Below, in pieces: positions 1-10,166 of a stretch of 64,000 nt of DNA. Below the pieces are notes generated by a model. The model made no database searches. It saw only the letters and a list, made by a program, of their open reading frames with translations, and was not told where the DNA came from. The DNA is from Liolophura sinensis. Lineage: Eukaryota; Mollusca; Polyplacophora; Chitonida; Chitonidae. The translations under genes were made by a program, and so were the position numbers. Position 1 is the first letter of the stretch; each line of letters opens with the position of its first letter. The stretch is from NCBI RefSeq assembly GCF_032854445.1, contig NC_088295.1, positions 55,781,249-55,845,248 on the forward strand. Reading direction: 5' to 3'.

Positions 1-440
1 ACACTGCTACGTACAGGTATAACATCGATGCGCACAGGTATGACACCACTACAAACATGTATAACATCCATGCCTACAGGTATGACACCATGACGTAGGC
101 GGACGACACCATTACGCACAGGTATGGCACCACCACATAAATGCTTGACACTACAGAACACAACTACTCAGCAGCATAATCCCTCTACACGTGTGTATGA
201 CACCACCACACACATGTTTGACACCACAACATACACACAGATCACAACTACTCAACAGTATATTCCTTTATACGTTAGTATGACACCACCACACACACGT
301 TTTACACCACGACATACACGCAGAACACAACTACTCAACAGTATAATCCTCTACACGTGAGTATGACACCACCACACACGTTGGACACCACGACGTACGC
401 GCAGAACACAACTACTCGATAGTATAATCCCACCACGACT
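1..440. repeat. Degenerate minisatellite, about 84-bp unit
   Basis: The phrase GTATGACACCACCACACAC recurs near 194, 278 and 361, so the better copies have a period of about 84 bp, each with an ACAACTACTC segment. The first 190 bases are a shorter, more decayed version. Open frames across it are repeat artefacts. Confidence 0.75.
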
Positions 441-594
441 TTTTGTGCCAAATTTTGAAGATTCCAGTATTGGATTTATAAAAAATACCGTTGCAAGAGC
501 GGTTCTTAAATTTTCTGCTAAGGAAATATTTAAATATTGAGATTTCAGGGCTGATTTTGCTGAGAAAAGTCTTCTCACGATATTTTTTACACAG

Positions 595-690
595 TTGGTG
601 ACGGACACAAACACATTGATTGGCTGTGGATTTTCCCTCTGTAATGGTGGATATGAGCGCTATTATTTTTGCAACTACCTCACAGGGTGC
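595..690 (+). pseudogene. Possible decayed EGF-like exon
   Basis: After a pyrimidine-rich TTTTTTACACAG acceptor the reading contains Cys-x4-Cys-Asn-Gly-Gly, then Cys-Asn-Tyr-Leu-Thr-Gly-Cys. This resembles the first two and last cysteines of the EGF exons of the downstream gene. The middle Cys-x-Cys-x-Cys is lost, and in the phase used by the downstream exons the frame soon stops. It may be a relic of one more module, or chance. Confidence 0.3.
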
Positions 691-736
691 GTATTAACAT
701 TCATATATTGCCTCCACTATTGCATGATATACCAGA

Positions 737-929
737 TGAGTTCAAGTCCAGCTCATGCTGGCTTCCTCTCCTGCCATATGTGTGAAGGTCTCTCAGCAAC
801 CCGCGGATGGTCGTGGGTTTCCCCCGGGCTCTGCCCAGTTTCCTCCCACCATAATGCTGGCCGCCGTCGTATAAGTGAAATATTCTTGAGTACGGCGTAA
901 AACACCAATCAAATAAATAAATAAATATA
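737..929 (+). repeat. SINE family 1 copy, 5'-truncated
   Basis: It starts at the B-box-like GAGTTCAAGTCC, runs through the conserved body (CACCATAATGCTGGCCGCC) and ends in an AAATAAATAAATAAATA tail. The plus strand is the sense strand. Confidence 0.85.
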
Positions 930-1627
930 TTACCTGTGATTAGTTCATTTACTGGTTTATCGGTTTTTCTCTCTTTGCGCATCTGAGTTTGCTCTGTATG
1001 TTGTTCGTTTCTATTTGTAAAAGGCAGCACACTTGCGCGAACACGTTTGTCAAGAATCGGTGGTATTCTAAGAGTCGCTTGGCCTTTGGAGAGTGAAGAT
1101 CGCGTCTAAAGCAAAATCACGCTTTTTAGCGAAATTTGCAGTTAAACTCCTCTTCCCACGCCAGCTCGTTCATCTTGAAGATAATTTACGTTGACAAGAT
1201 GCATTTCGCATTACATGAACTGTATACCACCCATCCTGAATTTCATTTGTCATACGCCAGTAAGACGATGGCCCCTTTTCATTGTTTTAATGTTATTATA
1301 TGTTAAATGTGATGACAACACAGTAATTTGGGTAATTCTAGACCAGTGACGTCTAATAAATTGCAATTTAACAACGCTGCATTTTCTTTCCCTCATTCTG
1401 CTTAAGCCATGGTGCTGCAGGGGACAGGTAAGGTCATTCGATTCATGCAATTGCATGAACAGTCACAATAAAATATTACACTGCTATTACACTGTCCGCG
1501 CTGCCCTGGTTTTACTCTCTATGCTGTTCGTCTTTAAAAATATAAGTATATATATAAGAAGAAACGATCTTCTCAAAACCAATGTCATACCATTTATGAC
1601 GATTTGACTCTATCTCGATTTTTCTAG

Positions 1628-1710
1628 CCTTCGGAATTTAACACAGCCGTACAGGAGCGGAGAAAAGTGCTTAGACTGTCCAAATAGCTGCAATGGAAAC
1701 GGATTGTGTG
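1628..1710 (+). CDS. Exon: cysteine-rich segment
   Basis: The acceptor TTTTTCTAG and donor G|GTATGT bound an 83-bp exon that joins in phase 1 to 2348. It reads Cys-Leu-Asp-Cys-Pro-Asn-Ser-Cys-Asn-Gly-Asn-Gly-Leu-Cys, like the start of an EGF fold. This is the weakest exon of the model. Confidence 0.5.
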
Positions 1711-4700
1711 GTATGTTGTGGCTTATTTTTTCTCAAGTCTATGAGGGGATGAAACCCGTGTAGTGTTACACCCATTACATGAAACAGATATGTTCAATTT
1801 AACATAATATTGTGTTTTTTGAGTGAGGCTTGAATACATTATGTAACCTCAACCTAATATTATGTTATCGACAACACAATACCTCGTTACACCAACAAAA
1901 TATCCTGTTAGAATAACAGAACAAGTCTATCATAATATAATAGTTTGTCGCAATAACGCTATTGTGCCGTCACACAGGAAGCATATTGCTGTCAATTTAA
2001 CATATTATTATTTTTTTTTTAGAGTGAACCGTTATTTACAGTGAGTTTTGTCAACACCAACACATCTGAAAACCGACAATTTGACTTCTCACTCACACAC
2101 AATTAATGTAGGACTATTTGGAAAACTTATCGAAACTTATTCCTCTCGCTATTAATATCTAGTATATTAACATGTACATGATATAATTTGAATTTAAACT
2201 CAAATATTAACACGCCAAAAACTCTATATAATATGTAAGTGTGTACAGTTTTGTCTGCAGACCCGCGTGTTGTGTGTGGGTAAATGCAAAGATAAAACAT
2301 GTCGAAATTGCACCTCTTACCCTTGCTCTTATTCGTTTCTTCTACAGATTGCCCTAATACATTTTGTTTCAACCAAGGAAGCCTAGACATAGACACGTGT
2401 AGCTGTACGTGTAAACCCCCATGGATCGGACCCAGGTGTCTACAGCGTGAGTATATATATACTCCTTCTGGTCATCCATAGCTGATTGTCGTAACAACGC
2501 GGTGTCCGCTTAGGCCTTGCATGCATAGCTTTGTTATACTAATCTACAGCGAGTAAAATATTTTTAAAACACATTGTTTAAAAGAAGACTTAATTCGTCG
2601 TGCTAGATTTTCGTACTTGCAAACTACGTAATGTTTGTCCTACGTTGAAACCATCAATGGCAACGTTAAATCTGGTTATAAATCTATGCGTCAAAACAGA
2701 CATTCGTATACCAGCCGTGAACCAATAAGGACGTTACAGGACAATAGTCGCAAGGCCAATTCCCAAAACGACGAATAACACAAACCACCGAAAGAACTAA
2801 GAAAGAACATAAAGTATGAAATTAGGCGGGAATCGTGCAAAGAGAAGCAGTCAATAGTTTTCAATTGCGTTTGAAAGACACAAGACGCGACTGAGTGAAA
2901 TCAGTATTCAAATCGTATAGAAAGAACAGCTATTGCATTGGACAACGTTGAACAATGAGTAAACCTTAATTACTTGGGACTGGACGGCCACTGAAAAGAC
3001 TTATCCGACTCCACTTAGCAGAGTGATCAATGGCATGTATGAGGTGGCCAGTGTTAAATAGACAGAGCCCACGAGGCTGTTTCTCAAAGGGGTCGTAACG
3101 TTACGCCGTTCGCAAATGCCAAGGCGACGTATGCCGTCAGTATGCGACGTCATGATGATTAGACCGGCGTAACGTTACGACCCCTTTGAGACACCCCCAC
3201 CCCCCCTCCCCTCGTCTCCGGGCCAATGCTGAGTATACCAGTGCTACGCGTGTGGTCGTCGTTTTGTTTTCCATATTTCTTTTCTTTTTTTATGTGTTTA
3301 TTTCATCTTTCCCTTTGGCATTGACAGTAATCCCAGCGTAATTTCGATCATTTTCTGACGACTTCCTTGTCAAAGGCACCTAAATGTAACACCATGTCAC
3401 AGTGGCCATGCCTTTCATGTCTTTCTCCGTTTGTTGTAGTTCCGTGTGACGGAAAAGTGTGCCTTAATGGTGGGTTCCTGGATACTAAGGCGTGTCAATG
3501 TTCATGCAACTACCCGTATACCGGCGACGTCTGTGAAACAGGTAAGCCGAGAAATGCCATGAAGTCTAGGTAGAGAATGCGCAAAACTGCCTCAGATTTA
3601 GGTCAAAAACTTGGATATAGAAATTTTACTCATACTATACATATAAGGACAAGTTTAACTTCCTAAAGTTTTGCGTGTATGATGCATAATGAGAAATCAA
3701 ATTACAATAAGGTTTATGGTTTGATTTACGAATTCGCTTCCTCCATGCATTTCTGTTCGACAGTGTCTTGTGAGATGCGACTGGACCCGTCCTACTGCGG
3801 ACGCCAGTGGAAACAAGAGCAGTGTGCCCATAGCGCTGTCCGTGGCAGATGCCCAGTCATGTGTGGCCTGTGCGAAGGTGGGCTTTAAAACGTAAACACT
3901 GTTGTTTAAATAAGAGATTTAGCGATTGTGTTAAAAATGTCACTGCCTCGTCCTTAGCATTATGTCGTGAAGTTTATCAAGTATACACCAAATTGCCAAG
4001 GTCACCTCAAATGTCTAGTTTCCTCTAAACCTTGCAATCGCGCGGGGGAGAATAATAACAAAAAAAAAACAAAAATAAAAAGAAGACAAAAACCAAAAAA
4101 AAAAAAATAATAAAAAAAAAAAAATAACTTAGGGCCCACAGAAAATAACAATCAAATACACATTTGAATATACACATTTAGTGGGTAACGTTGACTTGTA
4201 TACATGGCAAAACAGGTTCTCAGCACAAAATATTTAGCACAAATTAATGCAATCAGAGATCGTAGACATCATATGTTGTTTTGTTCCGCAGTGTCACATA
4301 CAGGAAATGTATTTCATGTGTGAACAACTATTTGCTGTCTTCTATTAACTGTGTGTTCTTTTTGGACAACTGTTTTGTCCCTGAAACCATTATGTCTGCT
4401 TTCCGTTCTAAATGTTCTGTTCGGGTAACCGTGCTGTGTGTTCTGTTGAAGTAACTATTTACTATTCATCATTCTGTTCGTTTAACTATTGGTTTTCTTC
4501 CCGTAATTATTTAAGCACCTGGATAATTGTTCTGGAATTTTGCCCACAGCCCCATGTGATAGGAAAACCTGTCTGAATGGTGGGACTTTAAACGTGGATA
4601 CCTGTAAATGTGCGTGTTCGGCCTTTTACACCGGAGACCAGTGTGAAATGAGTAAGTCACAGTGTAACTATGAAAAGTGTATAATGAGTTAAGTAAAGAC

Positions 4701-7700
4701 TTTAAATGCGATATGGTTTGCAGTCTGTTCTATGATAGCATCCACAGAGTAGCAACGCGTATCCTATTAATGCAGTACAACGCAGCATCTGATCGTTCAA
4801 AGATGCTGCAGTACACTTCTGGTAAAAACAATTAATCAGCTCAAATCCGTACGAATTTTTGCTAATACTTTAGAATAACCCCAAAATTACCCTCGGTTGG
4901 CGTTCAGCATGAAGGGGATAGTGCAGCGACTGGTTGACCCATATCAGTATTATGGCTCACCTTACTTGCCTTCGGTAAGGCGCCTCAATAAAGCAGCACT
5001 AGATAAAATAGCGGTGGAAATCCGTCATGCACTCTAAGGATTCCTTTGTCGTCATATGACTGGATAATTGTTAAGTACGACATTAAAATCCAAGCACTCA
5101 CTCACTCACCCAAATATTACCTTGCACAAATTGTCAGCCTCTTCTGTGACCGTGTTACTGTTCAGATTAAATGGTCGTATTAGGTCCTACTAACTATTGT
5201 GGGTTGAATGGTATATAGAGGTACCTATATAGCGTGTAAGCATCCTCCCTGCACGGCTGAGATTGTTTAGGTACTGGCTCGCTGCTACCAATGATGTCAC
5301 GTGTTCGACGACGACTTTAATCCAGGGCATTGTTTCAGATCTGTGGCGCAGGTCAGTGAGCGCCATGGGCTCTTAGATTTCCTCCACCCATAAACCTGAG
5401 CCCCGTCATGTGAAGGGAAAATTCTGGAGCGCAGCATTAAACATCAATCAGATAAGTAAATAAAAACCTTGTACACAGTAGATTGCCTATTTGGTTTTGC
5501 TCTCGAGGAGTTCACGCCACATAGGACAGTTCCGAGGTGTGGGAATGCCCTGACATCATATCATTGCTTTGCCTTGATCACTGCGCCTAGAGTTGTTATA
5601 TTTTAAACTTTTTAATACCATTTAGTATTAGTTTCTGTGAGACTAGAGTGTTTGGAGAAACAACCTCCTATATTATTCTTGACGATTTCCTCAGCTCACT
5701 GTGATGACGTATCGGACCCTAAATTCTGCGGACCTCCGGCGTTCCCGCGCGAACTCTGCTCAAAGTATGACAACGCGGCTGAAATATGTCCAGTCCTGTG
5801 TGGAACGTGCAAGCGTATGTTTTCACTCTCTCTGTGTTGTTCCTTTAGTTTCTTGCAGAAAGCTTTATACATGGGCACAATCAGTGGATTACAGGGGCAT
5901 ACTATATACATGTCTAGAATTACACTTTTTAAGAATTGTTTTACGTAAAATCATGTCTAAGCGATAAGGTTTAGGGCTTAACAACGTATATTGTTTAATA
6001 AGTCGAATATTCCAAATAAATAAACAAATATAAATTGTGTACAGATTTGTAATAATTTCTCATATTTTTGTGCCTAGCTACGGTGTGCAGTGGCATGAAA
6101 TGTCAGAATGGAGGAACTCTTGACACTGCGGCTTGCAAATGTAACTGTCCAACATTGTATACCGGAGTTACATGTGAAACGAGTACGTAATCTTTGCACC
6201 ACGATAATGTATGGAATATGTAGCCAGTAATTCAGGTCCAAGTTGTGTAGTCAAGTGATCATTCCAGCCTTTGCGATGGCTTTTTACGGACAAACTAATA
6301 ATGGTACTGTGCATGTATTACAAAAGAGGCCTGGACCCAGTCACCATTGTGTGGCATGAGAGATGTATGTAACATTTATAAGTACTAAATCTGTATACCC
6401 TTTAAGGTGCATAATCAAATATAAAGCTGCATGAGTGACCAAGTACATGTATAATACCCAAAACTTATATTTATTTATTTATTTGATTGGTGTTTTACAC
6501 CGTGTTCAAGAATATTTCACTTATAGGACGGCAACCAGCAATTATGGGCTAGGAAACCGGACAGAGCTCGGGGGAAACCCACGACCATCCACAGGTTACT
6601 GCAGACCTTCCCACGTAGGGCGGAAGAGGAAACGAGCAAAAGTTGAACTCACCGCGAGAGTATTGGCGAGAGGCTCTTGGGTTATTGCGACATGCTGGTG
6701 TGCCAATGCAGACATGCCTTTTTGTATATATATGATAAGGGCTTCAGTCCATATATCCAGGTGATTACACACATATGTAATTAATTATTACAGCAGATTT
6801 AAACATATTTAACCAAGATCTTTTCTGTCCTTAGGGTCCTGTCCAAAACGTCTCGACCCCTTTCAGTGTGGAAGAATTTGGCCAGAATCCTTCTGTATAT
6901 TCAGCAATGTCCCTTGGGAATGTCCAATTATGTGTGGACAATGTCCAGGTAAACATTATCTTGTGATACAGATTGTTGTTAAATAGTGTCCCTTGGACAT
7001 GCAATTGTGGACATTGTGAATAAATAGTCTATTACTTAGGAGTAATGTTTCCACGTAGTCTGATAAGCATATGGTGCACATGTACTTGTAAATGTGGATG
7101 ATGTGGGCTTCCGTCTGTAACATCGATTATTTACAGTGTATTTCCAGTTGTGAAGAGCGTGCATCTCGTGCCTATCTGATGCGAAATTTACACGTAAAGT
7201 ACCCTCTATAAGTGTTGTGTCCATGCTTTGTATACTTATTACTTACTGATCCAAATCTAACTAATTTCTATATTATTTATGAAACAATGATATATGAATG
7301 CATGATTGAAATCGCTTATTTATAGAGCTTTGTGGCGGGAAGAAATGTCGGAATAATGGCGACCTGAACCTGGACACATGTACGTGCCATTGTAAGAAGC
7401 TGTATGTGGGAGACACGTGTGAAACATGTAAGCTACAAATTTAAACTGTAGTGTCGAGTGAAAGAAGCTATATAATACATGTTAAATTCGGTCATATATT
7501 CGCGCAGCATATGCAATACTAAACAACATGACATCTTGCGTTAAATACACAAATCTTTTTCTGATGACGTGAATTGTTTTCCCATGTTCACTATGTTTTC
7601 ATGTGATAATTCCATTTTGCATGCACAGAAATGTAATACCTAAATGATCCCATTAATTTGACTTGTGTAGATATATCTGTTATTCGGTCTGTTGTTAATT

Positions 7701-8594
7701 AAATGCAAACACTTTCTTGAGTCAAATGAGTGAGCAAGTACCTATATTGGCACATTGTAGCATTTCACTTCACCACAGTTTTTAAGAGCATAGATGAAAG
7801 AAATAACATATCCCTGAACTTTTATGGCTTTTTATAGTAACCTGTATAACGGATATCGTCTTACAAAATGTGGGGCTGAGGTCAATTTTGAACGGTTACA
7901 ACTCTTATCTTCTCCAGAATATGGGGTGAACAAAACCGAGTTAGCAGTTGAAACTGAAATTAGATGGTATTCTGTTTCGTATTCAGTTTCATACATACGT
8001 GTTACATAAAAAGAACAATTTTATCATTTTTAAATAACTGTGCTCAATGTTATGAGGTTTTGAATATTTATGTTTAAAGAAATATGCTTAGTGCTGGCCT
8101 AATACATAACCTTTCATAACTCATGTAACATCTATAGCATACAGTATCAGTAAAGGTATAGTTTGGACTATATAAGAGGCTAAGCATACTACCCTCATGG
8201 AATACAGCTGAAACCTCACGCTAAAATTCTCACTAGAATCTTGGTAGCACTGTTAACACCACACTAATCCCATTGCGCACAATAATTGTAGCTTACCAAT
8301 AACTGACGATGGTATGCTTTTGTCGTTTGATGTGTGTGATGTTTTGGATCAACTGGATGAACTTTAGTACCTTGTTAGACCACTTTAGCTGTTTATCACT
8401 CTGAAGTACACAGTATTTAACGGATAAAACATGTGTACTAATCCGTCTGACAGTAAAACTTTCGGTTATATTTTACAGTGAACTGTCCTGATGAAGACCC
8501 GAATGTATGCGGTACAAGCTGGCCAAAGTTCTTCTGCAAGATGTACCGGAATGTGCCGAATGATTGTCCGTACATGTGTGGGACCTGCAAATAA
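1628..8594 (+). CDS. Secreted multi-domain protein with alternating EGF-like and ShKT modules (5' end not found)
   Basis: Ten exons can be joined: 1628-1710, 2348-2446, 3440-3541, 3764-3877, 4550-4651, 5695-5814, 6078-6182, 6835-6948, 7326-7427 and 8479-8594 (TAA stop). Every internal exon has an AG acceptor and GT donor, and all junctions are phase 1, so modules can be duplicated without shifting the frame. Order: cysteine-rich segment, EGF, then four EGF-ShKT pairs. The EGF modules have C-x4-C-x10-C-x-C-x-C-x8-C spacing; the ShKT modules have about C-x8-C-x8-C-x8-C-x3-C-x2-C and end C-P-x-[MLV]-C-G-x-C. Such disulfide modules act in extracellular space. ShKT domains occur in secreted enzymes, CAP proteins and ion-channel modulators, so this is not evidence of a toxin. 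No signal peptide or catalytic domain is assigned; the N-terminal exons probably lie upstream or are unrecognised. Confidence 0.85.
1790..2030. repeat. MITE-like AT-rich repeat with ACACTC-type ends
   Basis: Two successive segments end in TTTTTTGAGTG (near 1829) and TTTTTTTTTAGAGTG (near 2026), and both carry CAATTTAACATA-like sequence. They resemble right ends of the palindromic family seen complete at 31692-31955, but are diverged. Confidence 0.4.
2348..2446 (+). CDS. Exon: EGF-like module 1
   Basis: Acceptor TTCTACAG, donor GTGAGT. It reads DCPNTFC, then a Gly-Ser-Leu-Asp-Ile-Asp-Thr segment, CSCTC and a final WIGPRC. The six cysteines match the later EGF exons. An in-frame ATG at 2299 would give a hydrophobic leader (MSKLHLLPLLLF), but this overlaps the pyrimidine tract of the acceptor. 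Confidence 0.8.
3082..3191. repeat. Miniature inverted-repeat element with perfect 27-bp arms
   Basis: The arm 3082-3108 (starting TCTCAAAGGGGTCGTAACG) is an exact reverse complement of 3165-3191, with 56 bp between. It lies in an intron of the EGF/ShKT gene. The size and perfect arms fit a tiny foldback or MITE element; no clear target duplication is seen. Confidence 0.75.
3440..3541 (+). CDS. Exon: EGF-like module 2
   Basis: Acceptor TTGTTGTAG, donor GTAAGC. It contains PCDGKVCLNGG, CQCSC and YTGDVCE. Phase 1 at both ends. Confidence 0.9.
3764..3877 (+). CDS. Exon: ShKT module 1
   Basis: Acceptor TTCGACAG, donor GTGGGC. Six cysteines with C-x8-C-x8-C-x8-C-x3-C-x2-C, ending CPVMCGLC. Confidence 0.9.
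4060..4125. repeat. A-rich low-complexity tract
   Basis: Runs of A broken by single C, T or G, within an intron. Confidence 0.8.
4550..4651 (+). CDS. Exon: EGF-like module 3
   Basis: Acceptor TTGCCCACAG, donor GTAAGT. It contains PCDRKTCLNGG, CKCAC and YTGDQCE. Confidence 0.9.
4905..5112 (+). repeat. SINE family 2 copy
   Basis: It shares CAGCATGAAGGGGATAGT, the GCAGCACTAGATAAAA block and the 3' tail CATATGACTG...CAAGCACTCACTCAC with copies at 32657 and 63570. Intronic. Confidence 0.8.
5240..5465 (+). repeat. Diverged SINE, family 1-like tail
   Basis: The 3' end GCAGCATTAAACATCAATCAGATAAGTAAATAAA parallels the family 1 tail, and TTTCCTCCACCCATAA parallels the body. The 5' half is not alignable by eye. 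Confidence 0.5.
5695..5814 (+). CDS. Exon: ShKT module 2
   Basis: Acceptor TTTCCTCAG, donor GTATGT. Six cysteines, ending CPVLCGTC. The two central gaps are one residue longer than in the other modules. Confidence 0.9.
6078..6182 (+). CDS. Exon: EGF-like module 4
   Basis: Acceptor TTTGTGCCTAG, donor GTACGT. It contains VCSGMKCQNGG, CKCNC and YTGVTCE. Confidence 0.9.
6467..6705 (-). repeat. SINE family 1 copy
   Basis: A reverse-orientation copy running from the TTATTTATTTATTTGATTGG tail through CGACCATCCACAGGTTACTG to the diverged tRNA-like head. It lies in an intron of the EGF/ShKT gene. Confidence 0.85.
6835..6948 (+). CDS. Exon: ShKT module 3
   Basis: Acceptor TTCTGTCCTTAG, donor GTAAAC. 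It begins SCPKRLDPFQCG and ends CPIMCGQC. Confidence 0.9.
7326..7427 (+). CDS. Exon: EGF-like module 5
   Basis: Acceptor CTTATTTATAG, donor GTAAGC. It contains LCGGKKCRNNG, CTCHC and YVGDTCE. Confidence 0.9.
8479..8594 (+). CDS. Terminal exon: ShKT module 4 and stop
   Basis: Acceptor TATTTTACAG. It begins NCPDEDPNVCG and ends CPYMCGTCK followed by TAA, so the protein stops one residue after the last cysteine of the module. Confidence 0.9.
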
Positions 8595-8639
8595 CTGAAG
8601 CATAAGGTGATCTGGTGCACTAAAACTTGTTAGTCTAGC

Positions 8640-8705
8640 GATTTTGAATAGTTGTAGTCTCTCGTCGCTGAAGCCCTGAGTTCGAATCCAGGAGCCGGTG
8701 TTTTG
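8640..8705 (+). repeat. tRNA-like relic with B box
   Basis: GAGTTCGAATCC (8678-8689) is a perfect RNA polymerase III B box. The upstream A-box region is poor and no cloverleaf folds by eye, so this is probably a SINE head rather than a working tRNA gene. Confidence 0.4.
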
Positions 8706-8759
8706 ATTTATGCTCCTGGTACAGCAGAGGCTGTACACCAGTATTGCTAGGAGTATGTC

Positions 8760-9110
8760 AAGATCATGAGTAGAGGAAACCAGGCAGAGCACCAGAAAAC
8801 TTCTGCGCTTCCACAGATGTCGCACTACACCCACACTCCTTCAGATAACTGGACATAGCCAGGCAGAAACCATTGTATTTCCGTGGATACCTGACTAGGC
8901 CTGACTACACCTATCCAGATATCCCGACAGAGCCCTGGGAAACCAAAACACCTCTGCAGATATATGGCCACCCCCACAACTCCACAGTTAACCGGAGAGA
9001 ACCCTGGGAGACCAGTGCAGCTCAGCAGATACCTGGCTACACCTACACCTACACAGATAACCGGACATAGCCCGGGAAATCATTGCACCTCCGCAAACAC
9101 CAGACAAACC
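8760..9110. repeat. Degenerate tandem repeat downstream of the EGF/ShKT gene
   Basis: Phrases of the type AACCGGACATAGCC(C/A)GG, CCCTGGGAAACC, CTCTGCAGATA and CTACACCTA recur in order at roughly 70-75 bp. Copies are heavily diverged. Confidence 0.55.
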
Positions 9111-9119
9111 TCACACTGA

Positions 9120-10010
9120 TCAACTTACGGTAACATAAATTTGAATTCACGATTGATCTTAAAGACTAAAAGCTAATTATGAGCGATTGTTCTTACTACC
9201 ATAATATTTAAGCTGTTACCTTAGGTATTTTTGAAATATCAACCTTGTACACAATGTACAAATATGAACATTTAGAGAAAATAAATTAAAACTACCTAAC
9301 CGTACCATGGGTAGTCTTGTCTATGATATCTCTGACCATGTCGTTATTTGTCCGATTATAATTGCGAAATCTATTTGTTACAAATAATTAATGTACAGAT
9401 ATTTATATAATTGAAGAAATGTGTGCACGCAACACAAACGGTACACAACCATCTACGAAATTTTATCATGGAATAAACACGGTTGCATACAGAGGTATAT
9501 TTGGGAATCATTGCAAGATAAGTAATACTGTAAACGTCTTTGGGTATACTAGTAAGTTTTTAAAAACACTCACTAAGAGGCTCTTAATCTCCACATCACC
9601 CATAACCCGAATTTTGGGGAAACTGTTCTTCGATTTTTTCCAATTCAACGCCTTGGATTCCAGTCAACCGTGTAAATTGTTTACGACTTAGAGCTATTAT
9701 GAAGGGCAAAGAATACACTAAAAAAAAGTAGCGGTCAGATGAAATACATTTAGCAATGTCTAGGAAAATATTGGGATTTATTCTTTTTTTAATCTTTCTA
9801 GGTAAGTAAAATTCCAAAACATCAGATTTTGATGTTGATGGAACTCAAAGGCTATCATTACAACCACATCCTTATATTTTACTTGAAGGTCCATTTAGTG
9901 AATTCATTAATAGCTGTGTACGTATATGCATTTTGAATGCAGAAGACTAGAAGTCTTTGAATATGAAGTAGCTAAAGCCTGGTGTGATGCCACAGGTCGC
10001 AATATAGTCA
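9120..10010. other. Intergenic stretch, no gene seen
   Basis: AT-rich sequence between the convergent EGF/ShKT and four-jointed genes. Short open frames here show no family motif. Confidence 0.5.
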
Positions 10011-10017
10011 AACACAT

Positions 10018-10023
10018 TTTATT
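10018..10023 (-). promoter_or_regulatory. Candidate polyadenylation signal of the four-jointed gene
   Basis: AATAAA on the minus strand, about 145 nt past the stop codon. A sequence-only call. Confidence 0.45.
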
Positions 10024-10166
10024 CATTACAAAAAATGAAACTTTTTCCAAGGCAGGTGTTTAATAGTATTTCATCTAACACGTACTTCATTTTAGTGTGT
10101 GTTTTTTGCCACATTAATGCACCACTGTCGATATTCCATCAGTGGGGAATTATTGGATGAGTTTTG

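Noticed and set aside
8479-8594. ShK toxin gene
   Set aside because: Only the domain fold is shared. It is one module of a long multi-domain protein, and no evidence links it to venom.
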